Source of the DNA: Tabrizicola sp.
Lineage (GTDB): Bacteria; Pseudomonadota; Alphaproteobacteria; Rhodobacterales; Rhodobacteraceae
Length of the DNA: 59,596 bases
Direction of reading: 5' to 3'
Assembly (NCBI RefSeq): GCF_030373185.1
Contig: NZ_JAUCZH010000009.1
Span: 1-59,596, forward strand
A program made the translations under genes and the position numbers. A model generated the notes under the pieces. It did no database searches and was not told the origin of the DNA. It saw only the letters and a list, made by a program, of their open reading frames with translations. Shown here piece after piece: positions 36,292 through 45,851 of this stretch. The stretch's first letter is position 1. Each line of letters starts with the position of its first letter.

Positions 36292-36675
36292 ATGGGTGAG
36301 CGGGATATCGCGGTCTTGTTGCGGGGGATGGAGCCGGTCCTTTCCGAGGCACCCTATGGCTTTGCGGTCTGGACCGGCGGGGCGCTGGTCCTTCGGCCCT
36401 TCGCCACGGTCGCCGAGGACGAGGGGCTGACCGTGGTGGCCGGGTTGGCAGAGATGCAGGCCGAGGGGTTGGCATCGGACCCATGGGCGCGGATCAGTCT
36501 GACCATTCACAGTGACCTTGCGGCCGTTGGCTTGGCGGCGACCCTTGCCACGGCTCTGGCAGAGTTCGGGATCAGCGCCAATGTGATCGCGGGGTTCCAT
36601 CACGACCATATCTTCGTGCAATGGGACCGGCGCCACGAAGCGCTGGCCGCCCTGCGGGCGTTGTCGCGTGCTTGA
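36292..36675 (+). CDS. ACT-domain protein
   Basis: The 127-residue product has a beta-alpha-beta-beta-alpha-beta pattern of ACT-type small-molecule domains (SLTIHSDLAAVGLAATLATALAEFGISANVIAGFHHDHIFVQWDRRHEALAALRAL), preceded by a related half (MEPVLSEAPYGFAVWTGG). Members of this group occur next to LysE-type exporters or amino acid genes and probably sense an amino acid. The ATG at 36292 is taken; ATG at 36271 would add seven residues. It overlaps the exporter gene by 8 bp. Confidence 0.75.
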   Translation: MGERDIAVLLRGMEPVLSEAPYGFAVWTGGALVLRPFATVAEDEGLTVVAGLAEMQAEGLASDPWARISLTIHSDLAAVGLAATLATALAEFGISANVIAGFHHDHIFVQWDRRHEALAALRALSRA

Positions 36676-37270
36676 GGCGGCGCTTCAGGGTTATGTCGTG
36701 GCCATCAGCCTGATCCTTGCGATCGGGGCGCAGAATGCCTTTGTGCTTCGGCAGGGGTTGCGACGGGAACATGTGGCGGCGGTGGTCGCCGTCTGCGCGC
36801 TGTCGGACGCGATGCTGATCGGTGCCGGGGTGGCGGGGTTTGGCGCGCTGTCACGGGCCGTGCCATGGATCGGCGAGGCGATGCGCTGGACCGGTGTGGC
36901 GTTCCTTCTGGTCTATGGCGCAGCGTGCTTTCGCGCGGCGCTGAAGGGCGGCGAGGCGCTGTTGCCGTCGCAAGCGCCGGCGGCACCGCTGGGCAAGGTG
37001 GTGGCGACCTGTCTGGTGCTGACCTGGGCCAATCCGCATGTCTATCTGGATACGGTGGTGCTGATCGGCTCGATCTCGGCGCAGTATACCCCGCATCAGC
37101 TGGCGTTCGGAATCGCTGCGGCCTGCGGGTCGTTGAGCTTTTTCAGCGCGCTGGGCTTTGGTGCGCGGCTGCTTGCGCCGGTCTTTGCGAAGCCCGTGGC
37201 CTGGGTCTGGCTGGAGGTTGGGGTAGGCTCTACGATGTGGGCGATTGCGGCGGCGCTTGCCTTTGGCTGA
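36668..37270 (+). CDS. LysE/ArgO-type amino acid exporter
   Basis: The 200-residue protein has about six membrane segments and the family signature GAQNAFVLRQGLRREHV near the N-terminus, with LTWANPHVYLDTVVLIG in the middle (the NPHVYLDT motif). The LysE/ArgO exporters remove excess lysine or arginine. Translation starts at GTG inside the end of the ACT gene, so they are coupled. Control by the divergent argP is probable. Confidence 0.92.
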   Translation: MLEAALQGYVVAISLILAIGAQNAFVLRQGLRREHVAAVVAVCALSDAMLIGAGVAGFGALSRAVPWIGEAMRWTGVAFLLVYGAACFRAALKGGEALLPSQAPAAPLGKVVATCLVLTWANPHVYLDTVVLIGSISAQYTPHQLAFGIAAACGSLSFFSALGFGARLLAPVFAKPVAWVWLEVGVGSTMWAIAAALAFG

Positions 37271-37292
37271 GGCTTCGGTTTCAGTGCGCCCC

Positions 37293-38186
37293 ATGCATGT
37301 GCCAAGCGATCTGGGCCGCCCCGTCGAAGGGGTCTTGTGGATGCTGGCCACCACGGTTGCCTTTGTCGGGGTCAATGGCATTGTCCGGCATCTTGGAACC
37401 GACCTTCCGGCGGCGCAATCGGCTTTCATCCGCTTTGTCTTTGGGCTTTCGTTCCTGGCCCCGGCGATATGGCAGGCGCGGGCGACGCGCTTTCCGGTGC
37501 CGGTATTGTGGCTGTTCGGCTGGCGCGGGGCCTTGCATGTGGCGGCGGTGATCTTCTGGTTCTACGCCATGGCGCGGGTGCCGGTGGCGGAAATGGCGGC
37601 GATCGGGTTTCTGAACCCGGTCGTGGTGCTGGTGATTGCGGGTCTTCTGTTGGGCGAGGGGCTGGGGCGCGGGCGGGTGATCAGCGTGCTGGTCGCCTTG
37701 GCGGGCGCGCTGATCGTGCTGCGGCCGGGCCTGCGTGAGGTGTCGGTGGGGCATCTGGCGCAACTGGCGGCGACCTTGTGCTTTGCGGTCAGCTATATCT
37801 TTGCCAAGCGGCTAAGCGGGCTGGCCCCGGCGGCGGTGGTCGTGGCGGTGCTGTCGGTGACGGTGGCGGCGGGGTTGGCGCCGATTGCGTGGTGGGTCTG
37901 GCAACCGGTGACGGGGGTGCAACTGGCATGGCTGGCGCTGGTTGCGGCGCTGGCGACCTTGGGGCATTACACGATGACGCGGGCGTTCAGTGCTGCACCT
38001 TTGGCGGTCACGCAGCCGGTGACGTTCTTGCAGATCATCTGGGCCGCCCTCTTGGGCGCGCTGGTCTTTGGCGAGGGGGTGGATGCCTTCGTGCTGCTGG
38101 GGGGCGCGCTGATCGTGGGCGCGGTCAGCCTGAACACCTGGGCCGAGGCGCGACGCGGGCGGATTCCGCCGCAGCCGGTGCCGTAG
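37293..38186 (+). CDS. EamA/DMT-family membrane transporter
   Basis: The 297-residue product has roughly ten membrane segments in two EamA repeats (MLATTVAFVGVNGIVRHLG; FWFYAMARVPVAEMAAIGFLNPVVVLVIAGLLLGE; and the second-half HYTMTRAFSAAPLAVTQPVTFLQIIWAALLGALVFGE). The pattern AxxxAPLAVTQPVTFLQIIWA is typical of RhaT/DMT permeases in Rhodobacterales. Substrate unknown. The ATG at 37293 is used; the frame is open to 37245, overlapping the exporter end. Confidence 0.85.
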   Translation: MHVPSDLGRPVEGVLWMLATTVAFVGVNGIVRHLGTDLPAAQSAFIRFVFGLSFLAPAIWQARATRFPVPVLWLFGWRGALHVAAVIFWFYAMARVPVAEMAAIGFLNPVVVLVIAGLLLGEGLGRGRVISVLVALAGALIVLRPGLREVSVGHLAQLAATLCFAVSYIFAKRLSGLAPAAVVVAVLSVTVAAGLAPIAWWVWQPVTGVQLAWLALVAALATLGHYTMTRAFSAAPLAVTQPVTFLQIIWAALLGALVFGEGVDAFVLLGGALIVGAVSLNTWAEARRGRIPPQPVP

Positions 38187-38285
38187 GGTGTTGCGTGGGC
38201 GCTGCCTTCTGCGCCCGCTGCGGTGAGGTCGTGTTGACGGTCCCTGCCTAGGGTCGCGGGTCAAGGCGATCCTGCGGAGGTTTTC

Positions 38286-40604
38286 ATGCCCGATGATACG
38301 ACGATCCTGTCGCTGCCCCTGATCCTTCCGGCGCAGGCGCAGAAACATGTTACCCACAACGAGGCACTGGTGCAGCTGGACCTGATTGTCCAGCTGGCGG
38401 TGATCAACCGGACACTGACCGCACCTCCGGCGCTGCCATCGGTCGGGGACCGGCATATCGTGGGGCCTGCGCCGACGGGTGACTGGGCAGGGCAGGCGGG
38501 CCAGATCGCACTATTCTCCGAGACGGGGTGGCAGTTCACCCAACCCCTGCCCGGCTGGCAGGCGCATGTGCTGGCCGAGGGGCAGACCGCGGCCTTTGAC
38601 GGGCTGGCGTGGAAGGCCGTGTCGGACGGGCCGCTTGCGGTCAGTCAGCTTGGGGTTTCGGCTACGGCGGATGCGACGAACCGTCTGACGGTTGCCGCGC
38701 CGGCGACACTTTTGAACCATGCGGGGGGCGGCCATCAGCTGAAACTGAACAAGGCCTCGACGGGGGACACAGCCAGTCTTCTGTTCCAGACCGGGTTTTC
38801 CGGCCGGGCCGAGATGGGAGCCGCGGGGACGGATGATTTCTCGGTCAAGGTCAGCGCTGACGGGTCAGGGTTCGCCACTGCCCTGACCGCCGAGGCGGCG
38901 ACGGGCGAGGTGACATTGCCGCAGCCCCTGCATCTGGGCGGGCAGGCGGCGGACCCCGCAAGCCCGGGCGATGGCACGCTGTGGCTGAACACCACAACCG
39001 GCGAGGTGAAGGTGCGCAGCGCGGGCAATACCCTGCCGCTGGGAGGTGGTGGCGGCGGTGTCAGCGACGGCGACAAGGGCGATATCACCGTGTCCGGCGG
39101 CGGCGCGGTCTGGACGATTGATGACGGCGCTGTGGGGTTGGGCAAGTTGACCAGCATGGCGACGGCCAGCTTTCTTGGCCGCACCGCTTCAGGGACAGGC
39201 AGTCCCGAAGTCATGACCCCGGCAGATGCGCGAGGCTTGTTGAACGTGGCAGACGGGGCCACGGCGAATGCGACAGATGCCGCCTTGCGGGATCGTGCGA
39301 CGCACAGCGGCTCGCAACTCGCCGCGACGATCAGCGATCTTGCGGCGGCGGTTGCGGCAACTGCGGCGGTCACGGCCAACGCTGCCAAGGTGACAAACGC
39401 AACCCATACTGGCGATGTGACCGGCAGCGGCGCGCTGACCATTGCCGCGGACGCGGTGACGAACGCCAAACTCGCTGACATGGCAACCGCCACGATCAAG
39501 GGCCGCAGCACGGCAGGCACAGGTGACCCGGAAGATCTGAGTGCGACGCAGGCCACGGCCTTGCTGGACATCTTCAGCAGCGGCGCAAAGGGCCTTGTCC
39601 CGGCCTCGGGCGGGGGAACGGCCAACTTTCTGCGGGCAGATGGCACGTTTGCAGCGCCTCCGGGTGGTGGCGGGGGCGCGCCGGGCGGTGTGTCGGGCGA
39701 AGTGCAATGGAACAACGCCGGCGCCTTCGCAGGCGCGGCGGACGTAGAGATCGAGGGCGGACAGCTTCGGCTTGCGACTATCGGCGCGCCAGCCGCGCCG
39801 GCTGCGGATGGCCTCAAGCTGTTCGGGCGGTCCCTTGCCGGGCGGGCAATGCCTGCGTTCATGGGGCCAAGCGGTCTTGATACGGCAGTGCAGCCGTTCT
39901 TCGGGCGCAACAAGATTGGCATGTGGCAGCCGGTCGGCAACAGCACGACCGTCCAGACCTTCGGTTTCACCGGGGCAACAACCGGTACGGCCACAACCGA
40001 GAGCGTCGCGACGACGCGGCTTTTCACCTATATGCGGCGGCTGAGCTACCGGGTGACGAGCGCCTCGTCCACCGCTGTTGTCGGTCTGCGGGCGTCACAG
40101 CGGCAATATACGATCAACGGGCCTGTCGACAGCCTTGGCGGGTTGCATCTCGTTTGGCGCTGGGGGATGGCGACCGGGGCGGCAACCGCGACCCACCGTT
40201 CCTTCGTCGGTATGGCGGCCACCACCAGCGCGCCGACCGATGCGGAACCGTCCGCTTCGTTGAACATCTGCGGTATGGGCTGGGATGCGGGGGATACCAA
40301 CGTCCAGTTCATGCACAACGATGGCTCCGGCACTGCAACCAAGATCGATCTGGGGATGCCCAAGCCGACCGTTGACGCCACGGATGTGTTTGAAATCGCC
40401 CTCTTTGCCCCACCCGGAACGGCGCGCATTCTGCAATACGAGGTCAGGAACCTTGAAACAGGCGCAAGCGCAACCGGAACGGTCACAACCGATCTGCCCG
40501 ATGCCACGAACCTTCTGGCGCCCTGGTCTCGCCTGAGCGTCGGCGGCACGTCTTCGGTCATCGGAATGGCTGTGATGGGGCTTTACGTCGAGACGGATTA
40601 CTGA
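38286..40604 (+). CDS. DUF2793 fibre protein, probable gene-transfer-agent tail fibre
   Basis: The 772-residue protein starts with the DUF2793 domain (SLPLILPAQAQKHVTHNEALVQLD; about residues 8-100), which is characteristic of phage- and GTA-related proteins in Rhodobacterales. Repetitive, Gly/Ala/Thr-rich fibre-like sequence follows. It includes two similar units (GKLTSMATASFLGRTASGTG near 286 and AKLADMATATIKGRSTAGTG near 394) and SGxVQWNNAGAF segments. A distinct C-terminal beta-rich region ends AVMGLYVETDY. In Rhodobacter capsulatus a DUF2793 protein (rcc00171) is a GTA component encoded away from the main cluster. No other phage or GTA gene lies nearby, supporting that reading. Confidence 0.7.
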   Translation: MPDDTTILSLPLILPAQAQKHVTHNEALVQLDLIVQLAVINRTLTAPPALPSVGDRHIVGPAPTGDWAGQAGQIALFSETGWQFTQPLPGWQAHVLAEGQTAAFDGLAWKAVSDGPLAVSQLGVSATADATNRLTVAAPATLLNHAGGGHQLKLNKASTGDTASLLFQTGFSGRAEMGAAGTDDFSVKVSADGSGFATALTAEAATGEVTLPQPLHLGGQAADPASPGDGTLWLNTTTGEVKVRSAGNTLPLGGGGGGVSDGDKGDITVSGGGAVWTIDDGAVGLGKLTSMATASFLGRTASGTGSPEVMTPADARGLLNVADGATANATDAALRDRATHSGSQLAATISDLAAAVAATAAVTANAAKVTNATHTGDVTGSGALTIAADAVTNAKLADMATATIKGRSTAGTGDPEDLSATQATALLDIFSSGAKGLVPASGGGTANFLRADGTFAAPPGGGGGAPGGVSGEVQWNNAGAFAGAADVEIEGGQLRLATIGAPAAPAADGLKLFGRSLAGRAMPAFMGPSGLDTAVQPFFGRNKIGMWQPVGNSTTVQTFGFTGATTGTATTESVATTRLFTYMRRLSYRVTSASSTAVVGLRASQRQYTINGPVDSLGGLHLVWRWGMATGAATATHRSFVGMAATTSAPTDAEPSASLNICGMGWDAGDTNVQFMHNDGSGTATKIDLGMPKPTVDATDVFEIALFAPPGTARILQYEVRNLETGASATGTVTTDLPDATNLLAPWSRLSVGGTSSVIGMAVMGLYVETDY

Positions 40605-40769
40605 GGGCTGCCAGTGCCGTCGGAGGCACCTGTTGCCCGCCTGCGATCTGGCCCTGACCTGGGCCGATCATGCAGGTGCCACCGGCCGCGCGGCGCGGCT
40701 TTGCATTGTGAAACGTTGCCGGGCGGCAAATCTTGCCGCACGGCCCACTTTTCAAACGCTTGTCGCCAT

Positions 40770-40798
40770 TTGACAGCCTTGATCGCTGTGCATAGACG
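40770..40798 (+). promoter_or_regulatory. Candidate sigma-70 promoter for ugd
   Basis: TTGACA (40770-40775) is a consensus -35 box. After a 17-bp spacer comes TAGACG (40793-40798), a weak -10 box. The ugd ATG is about 30 bases further. Confidence 0.4.
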
Positions 40799-40827
40799 AG
40801 GCTTGGAGTGGAGTTTGAGGGTTTGTA

Positions 40828-42132
40828 ATGCGGATTGCGATGATCGGGACGGGCTATGTCGGTCTTGTCTCGGGAACCTGTTTCTCTGATTTTGGTCACG
40901 ATGTGATCTGTGTCGACAAGGACGCAGCCAAGATCGAACGGTTGCGACGCGGCGAAGTGCCGATCTTCGAACCGGGGCTTGAGGCGCTTTTGGCCAAGAA
41001 CACCGCCGCGGGGCGATTGTCGTTCACGACCAATCTGGCCGAGGCGGTGGACGGGGCCGAAGCGGTGTTCATCGCCGTTGGCACCCCGACGCGCCGGGGC
41101 GATGGGCATGCGGACCTGAGCTATGTGATGGCCGCTGCCGCAGAGATCGGGCAGGCGCTGACCGGCTATGCGGTGGTGGTGACGAAATCCACGGTCCCGG
41201 TCGGCACCAACCGCAAGGTGGCCGAGGTGATCAAGGCCACCAAACCGGACGCGGCATTCGATGTCGCCTCTAACCCGGAATTCCTGCGCGAGGGCGCAGC
41301 GATCGACGATTTCATGCATCCCGACCGGGTGGTCGTGGGTGTCGAGACCGAGCAGGCAAGAAAGCTGATGGCGGAACTGTACCGGCCCCTTTCGTTGCGC
41401 GAATTTCCGATGGTCTACACCGGGCTGGAAAGCGCCGAGATGATCAAATACGCGGCAAACGCGTTTCTGGCCACGAAGATCACCTTCATCAACGAAATCG
41501 CCGCCTTGTGCGAAAGGGTGGGGGCGGATGTGAAGGCCGTGGCAAAGGGCATGGGCATGGACGGCCGGATCGGCGACAAGTTCCTGCACGCCGGGCCGGG
41601 CTACGGCGGCAGCTGTTTTCCAAAGGATACCAAGGCCTTGGCGCGGATCGGGCAGGATCATGCCGTGCCGATGCAGATTGTCGAGACGGTCATCAAGGTC
41701 AATGACGAGGTCAAGCGCCGGATGATCGACAAGATCGTCGATCTTTGCGACGGAACCTTGCGCGAAAAGACGATCGCCGTCCTTGGCGTGACCTTCAAGC
41801 CCAACACCGATGACATGCGGGACGCTCCGTCCCTGACCATCATCCCGGCGCTGCTGGGCGCCGGGGCGAAGGTGCGGGTCACCGACCCACAAGGCCGCCA
41901 CGAAGGGGAAGCGCTGTTGCCGGGGGTGAAGTGGGTCGACAGCCCCTATCAGGCGGCTATGGGGGCGGATCTTCTGGCGATGATGACCGAGTGGAACGAA
42001 TTCCGCGGTCTTGATCTGGCCAAGCTGGCGCGCAAGATGGCGGTGCCGCAGATGGCCGATCTGCGGAATGTCTACGACCCCGCCGAAGTGCGGGAGGCGG
42101 GCTTTGCCCGCTATGTCGGCATCGGTCGGTAG
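40828..42132 (+). CDS. ugd: UDP-glucose 6-dehydrogenase
   Basis: The 434-residue enzyme oxidises UDP-glucose to UDP-glucuronate with two NAD. It has the Rossmann start MRIAMIGTGYVGLVSGTCFSDFGHDV, AVGTPTRRGDGHADLSYV, SNPEFLREGAAIDDFMHPDRVVVG and the catalytic cysteine in GPGYGGSCFPKDTKAL (about Cys263). The C-terminal GVTFKPNTDDMRDAPSL is typical. Together with galE it points to supply of UDP-sugars for polysaccharide. An RTX gene lies between them. Confidence 0.95.
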   Translation: MRIAMIGTGYVGLVSGTCFSDFGHDVICVDKDAAKIERLRRGEVPIFEPGLEALLAKNTAAGRLSFTTNLAEAVDGAEAVFIAVGTPTRRGDGHADLSYVMAAAAEIGQALTGYAVVVTKSTVPVGTNRKVAEVIKATKPDAAFDVASNPEFLREGAAIDDFMHPDRVVVGVETEQARKLMAELYRPLSLREFPMVYTGLESAEMIKYAANAFLATKITFINEIAALCERVGADVKAVAKGMGMDGRIGDKFLHAGPGYGGSCFPKDTKALARIGQDHAVPMQIVETVIKVNDEVKRRMIDKIVDLCDGTLREKTIAVLGVTFKPNTDDMRDAPSLTIIPALLGAGAKVRVTDPQGRHEGEALLPGVKWVDSPYQAAMGADLLAMMTEWNEFRGLDLAKLARKMAVPQMADLRNVYDPAEVREAGFARYVGIGR

Positions 42133-42201
42133 CGGGCGGCAGGTTGCGCCCTTGCGCAGCGCCCGGTCCGGGCCGGGTGCTTGTGGCGTCGAGTCTTGGA
42201 A

Positions 42202-42234
42202 TTTCCTGCGGCTTTGCTAAAAATCCGCAGGAAA
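42202..42234. terminator. Strong hairpin after ugd
   Basis: TTTCCTGCGG (42202-42211) pairs with CCGCAGGAAA (42225-42234), a perfect 10-bp stem with a 13-base loop. It lies 69 bp after the ugd stop and before the RTX gene. No T run follows, so it is a weak or rho-assisted terminator candidate. Confidence 0.5.
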
Positions 42235-42323
42235 CGTCGTCTTTCCGCCTCAGGCTGATTACCCGTCGGTAACCTGATCCCGGCACCCTGCCTCTTGGGT
42301 AAATGGGTTGTGTGGGGCTTGGG

Positions 42324-45300
42324 ATGTATACCTTTCAGGTGATGGAGACGTTCACGGCTGCGCCGTTGAACATGGTCTCTGGTATCAGCGACATGGAATT
42401 GGTGGTGCAGGGCGGCAATGTCCTGCTTTACACCGCCACGCGCGCCGGCGGCGGTGTTCTGGCGCTGGACGTTGATGCCGGGATGTCGCTGGTGTCTCAG
42501 GCCCAGATCGCGCCGGGGATGACCCTTCCGGCCAAGGCAGCGCTGGAGGTGTTGCAGATCGGCGGCGCGCAACATCTGGTGGTCACCGGGGCCAATCAGG
42601 GCGCGGTTCAGGCGCATGGCCTGCAACCCGGTGGCGCGCTGGCAAGTCCGCTGCAACTGTCCGGCAGCCTTGCCGGCACGCTTTGCGCCCAGACTGTCGT
42701 GCAGGCCGACGGGGCGACCTATTTCTATGCCGCGCGGATGGGGGAAAGCGCGATCCACGCCTATCAGGTAGCCCCCGACGGCAGCATGACGCTGGTCGCC
42801 ACCCGGGTGATTGACGGCCCCGGTCCCGGTGTCGATCTTGCGGCGCTGACCCCGGTCACGGTCGCTGGCGAAAGCTACCTTGTCAGCCTGTCGCTGACCG
42901 GCGATGTGGTGCGCTCCTTTCCGATCGGGTCGGATGGTGCGCTGGGCAATCCGCAGATGCTGGGCGCTCCGCAAGGGTTGGGCATTGCCGATCCATCGGC
43001 CGTGCAGGTGGTCTTGATGGGAGAGCTGACCTATCTTCTGGTCGCCTCGCCTGGATCGTCGTCGCTGAGTGTGCTGGAAATGTCTTCGGGCGGAGTGATG
43101 CGCGTGGCCGATCATGTGGTCGACACGCTTGACACCCGGTTTCAGGGCGTCCAGGCGGTAGCGACGGCCATGCTCGGGGATCGGGTCTTTGTCATGGTCG
43201 GGGGCGCTGACGGTGGCGTCACGCTGATGACGCTTATGCCGGATGGTCGGCTGGTGATGGTCGGACAGCAGCTTCAGGCCCCCGGGCTTGCGCTGCACAA
43301 CATCACCGCGATGACGGCAAGGGTGGTCGATGGCCGGATCGATCTGTTCGTTGCCGGCGAAGGCAGCGGCATCACCCGCTTGCAGATCGACCCCGGCCCG
43401 CTTGCACCGATCCGGAACGGCGGGGCCGGGCCGGAGACGATCATCGGCTCTGCATCCGGTGACATGATCATCGGCGGCGACGGTGACGAACGGATCGAAG
43501 GTGGTGCCGGTGCCGATCTCGTGGCCGATGGGGCCGGGACGGATACGCTGTTTGGCGGGGCCGGGGCCGATATCTTTGTGATGGCTGCGGATGGCGTGGC
43601 CGATGTGATCGGGGATTTCCAGCTTGGCATCGACCGGGTCGACCTGTCCGCCTGGGGACAGATCCACGCGCTTTCCGCGTTGAGCATCACCGCGTTTGCG
43701 AACGGCGCTCTGATTGTCTACGGCGACGAGGTGCTGGAAATCCGGTCGGCCAATGGCCTGCCGATCCTTCCCGCAGCATTCAGGCTGATCGATTTCATCG
43801 GCCTGTGGCATGCCCCGCCGACCGCCGACGCCAGCCCGCGGATCGAAGGTACGATACAGGCGGATCTTTTGAATGGCACCGACGGCGATGATATATTCCT
43901 GGTCTCGCTGGGCAACGACACCATTGTCGGCGGTGATGGATTTGACCTGCTTGACTTCAGCAATGCTACCGGGGCCGTCGGGCTGAACCTTCAGGCACCA
44001 CACCAGAATAGCGGTCTTGCCGCTGGTCAGACCTATCTGTCGGTCGAAGGGGCCATCGGGACGCAATTCGCGGACAGCTTTACCGGCAACGGTGCCGACA
44101 ATCTGTTCGACGGCGCGGCTGGAAACGACAGGCTCTTCGGTGGTGCCGGGAATGACTCGCTTTACGGCGGCACGGGAAATGACACTTTGTGGGGGGGGAC
44201 CGGGGCCGATCTGCTGGATGGTGGCGCGGGCCGGGATCGCATCAGCTATTTCCAGGCAAGTTCGGGCATCCTGCTGGATCTTGGCAACCCGGCGCGCAAT
44301 ACCGGCGAAGCGGCAGGGGATACATTTCTCAGCATCGAAGAATTTGAAGGCTCGCGGCATGCCGATACGCTTGTCGGCGATGGCGCGGCAAATGTCCTTT
44401 ATGGTTCAGACGGCAACGACTTCATCGAGGGGGCTGCCGGTGACGATAGTCTGTTCGGTGGCAACGGGAATGACACCTTGATTGGCGGGGCCGGTGCGGA
44501 CCGGATGGACGGTGGTTCCGGGATCGACAGGGCAAGCTACCGCGACAGTAGCGCCGGCATCTATCTTGATCGCACAAACCTGAGCCTGTCGACGGGCGAG
44601 GCGGTCGGCGACACCTTCCTTTCCATCGAGGAGTTCGAGCTTTCACAGCATGCCGACAGTTTCTTCGGCACCACGCTTGGCGATATTGCCCATGGCCTTG
44701 CCGGCGATGACCTGATGGACGGGCGCGCGGGCAATGACCTTCTGTCGGGCGGCGGCGGTGCCGATACGCTGGTTGGCGGTGACGGCGATGACTGGCTGGA
44801 CGGCGGGTCAGAGGCCGACACGCTTCTTGGCGGCAACGGTGCCGACACGCTTTACGGGGACACGGGCAACGATCTGCTGGACGGCGGCTCGGGCCATGAC
44901 CGGATGTATGGCGGGTCGGGCGATGATCGTCTTTTTGGAGGAACCGGCCTTGACTGGCTGTTCGGCGGATCGGGGGCGGACCATCTGGACGGCGGATCGG
45001 CCAATGACCTTCTGGACGGCGGCGCTGACAACGACACCCTCCTGGGCGGCGATGGCAATGACACGCTGGTCGGCGGGGCCGGGGCAGACCGGCTGGACGG
45101 GGGGGCGGGGCGCGATCTTGCGTCTTACCGCGATGCGGGTGCGGGCGTGCTGGCCGACCTTGCCAACGCAGGCCAGAACACGGGCGACGCGCTGGGGGAC
45201 GTCTATATCGGGATCGAGGATCTGGAGGGGTCGGCCCATGCCGACACGCTGCGGGGCGATGCGGCGGCGAACCTGATCCTTGGCGCGAACGGCGATGACT

Positions 45301-45830
45301 GGCTGGACGGTGGCGGCGGGGCCGACACTCTTGTCGGCGGCAACGGTGCCGACACGCTTTACGGGGACACGGGCAACGATCTGCTGGACGGCGGCTCGGG
45401 CCATGACCGGATGTATGGCGGGTCGGGCGATGATCGTCTTTTTGGAGGAACCGGCCTTGACTGGCTGTTCGGCGGATCGGGGGCGGACCATCTGGACGGC
45501 GGATCGGCCAATGACCTTCTGGACGGCGGCGCTGACAACGACACCCTCCTGGGCGGTAGCGGCGATGACATGCTGGTCGGTGGGGCCGGGGCGGATACGT
45601 TCATTTTTTCGGCCGGGCGCGATGTGATCTCTGACTTCGAGGATGGGGTGGACCGCATCCTTCTGGACCGGGCGCTTTGGCCGGGCGAACCGCCATCGCT
45701 CAATGACCTGCTGGCCGGGGCAATGGTCACGGCAGCAGGCGTTGTCCTCTCTCTGGGTGAGGGGAACACGCTGGACATCCGGGGAATTTTCGACGCATCT
45801 CTGCTGGTGGACGATATCGCGTTCCTTTGA
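42324..45830 (+). CDS. Large RTX calcium-binding protein with propeller-like N-terminus
   Basis: The 1168-residue protein has no N-terminal signal peptide. Residues about 1-360 form repeated strand units ([23 protein letters not shown] and similar) that look like a beta-propeller. The rest holds many GGxGxDxLxGG nonapeptides in four or five blocks, which bind Ca2+ outside the cell, separated by larger units with the pattern [31 protein letters not shown]. The C-terminus ([27 protein letters not shown]...VDDIAFL) fits a type I secretion signal. No type I export genes are in the window. The ATG at 42324 is used; ATG at 42303 is possible. Confidence 0.85.
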   Translation: MYTFQVMETFTAAPLNMVSGISDMELVVQGGNVLLYTATRAGGGVLALDVDAGMSLVSQAQIAPGMTLPAKAALEVLQIGGAQHLVVTGANQGAVQAHGLQPGGALASPLQLSGSLAGTLCAQTVVQADGATYFYAARMGESAIHAYQVAPDGSMTLVATRVIDGPGPGVDLAALTPVTVAGESYLVSLSLTGDVVRSFPIGSDGALGNPQMLGAPQGLGIADPSAVQVVLMGELTYLLVASPGSSSLSVLEMSSGGVMRVADHVVDTLDTRFQGVQAVATAMLGDRVFVMVGGADGGVTLMTLMPDGRLVMVGQQLQAPGLALHNITAMTARVVDGRIDLFVAGEGSGITRLQIDPGPLAPIRNGGAGPETIIGSASGDMIIGGDGDERIEGGAGADLVADGAGTDTLFGGAGADIFVMAADGVADVIGDFQLGIDRVDLSAWGQIHALSALSITAFANGALIVYGDEVLEIRSANGLPILPAAFRLIDFIGLWHAPPTADASPRIEGTIQADLLNGTDGDDIFLVSLGNDTIVGGDGFDLLDFSNATGAVGLNLQAPHQNSGLAAGQTYLSVEGAIGTQFADSFTGNGADNLFDGAAGNDRLFGGAGNDSLYGGTGNDTLWGGTGADLLDGGAGRDRISYFQASSGILLDLGNPARNTGEAAGDTFLSIEEFEGSRHADTLVGDGAANVLYGSDGNDFIEGAAGDDSLFGGNGNDTLIGGAGADRMDGGSGIDRASYRDSSAGIYLDRTNLSLSTGEAVGDTFLSIEEFELSQHADSFFGTTLGDIAHGLAGDDLMDGRAGNDLLSGGGGADTLVGGDGDDWLDGGSEADTLLGGNGADTLYGDTGNDLLDGGSGHDRMYGGSGDDRLFGGTGLDWLFGGSGADHLDGGSANDLLDGGADNDTLLGGDGNDTLVGGAGADRLDGGAGRDLASYRDAGAGVLADLANAGQNTGDALGDVYIGIEDLEGSAHADTLRGDAAANLILGANGDDWLDGGGGADTLVGGNGADTLYGDTGNDLLDGGSGHDRMYGGSGDDRLFGGTGLDWLFGGSGADHLDGGSANDLLDGGADNDTLLGGSGDDMLVGGAGADTFIFSAGRDVISDFEDGVDRILLDRALWPGEPPSLNDLLAGAMVTAAGVVLSLGEGNTLDIRGIFDASLLVDDIAFL
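44829..45049 (+). repeat. 221-bp exact repeat inside the RTX gene, copy 1
   Basis: These 221 bases are identical to 45336-45556, 507 bp (169 codons) downstream and in frame. The identity includes all synonymous positions and covers eight RTX nonapeptides, from [11 protein letters not shown] to NDTLLGG. The flanking sequence on both sides differs. Confidence 0.95.
45336..45556 (+). repeat. 221-bp exact repeat inside the RTX gene, copy 2
   Basis: Second member of the in-frame pair with 44829-45049. The exact match ends at CCTGGGCGG, and the codons beyond diverge ([10 protein letters not shown] against [10 protein letters not shown]). A recent duplication or gene conversion is the simplest origin. 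Confidence 0.95.
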
Positions 45831-45851
45831 GGAAAGGCGACTGGAGGCAGT

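Noticed and set aside
43400-45600. Regularly spaced repeats that might look like a CRISPR array
   Set aside because: The repeats are in-frame Gly/Asp nonapeptide codons of an RTX protein, with no constant 20-40-bp repeat and no cas genes.
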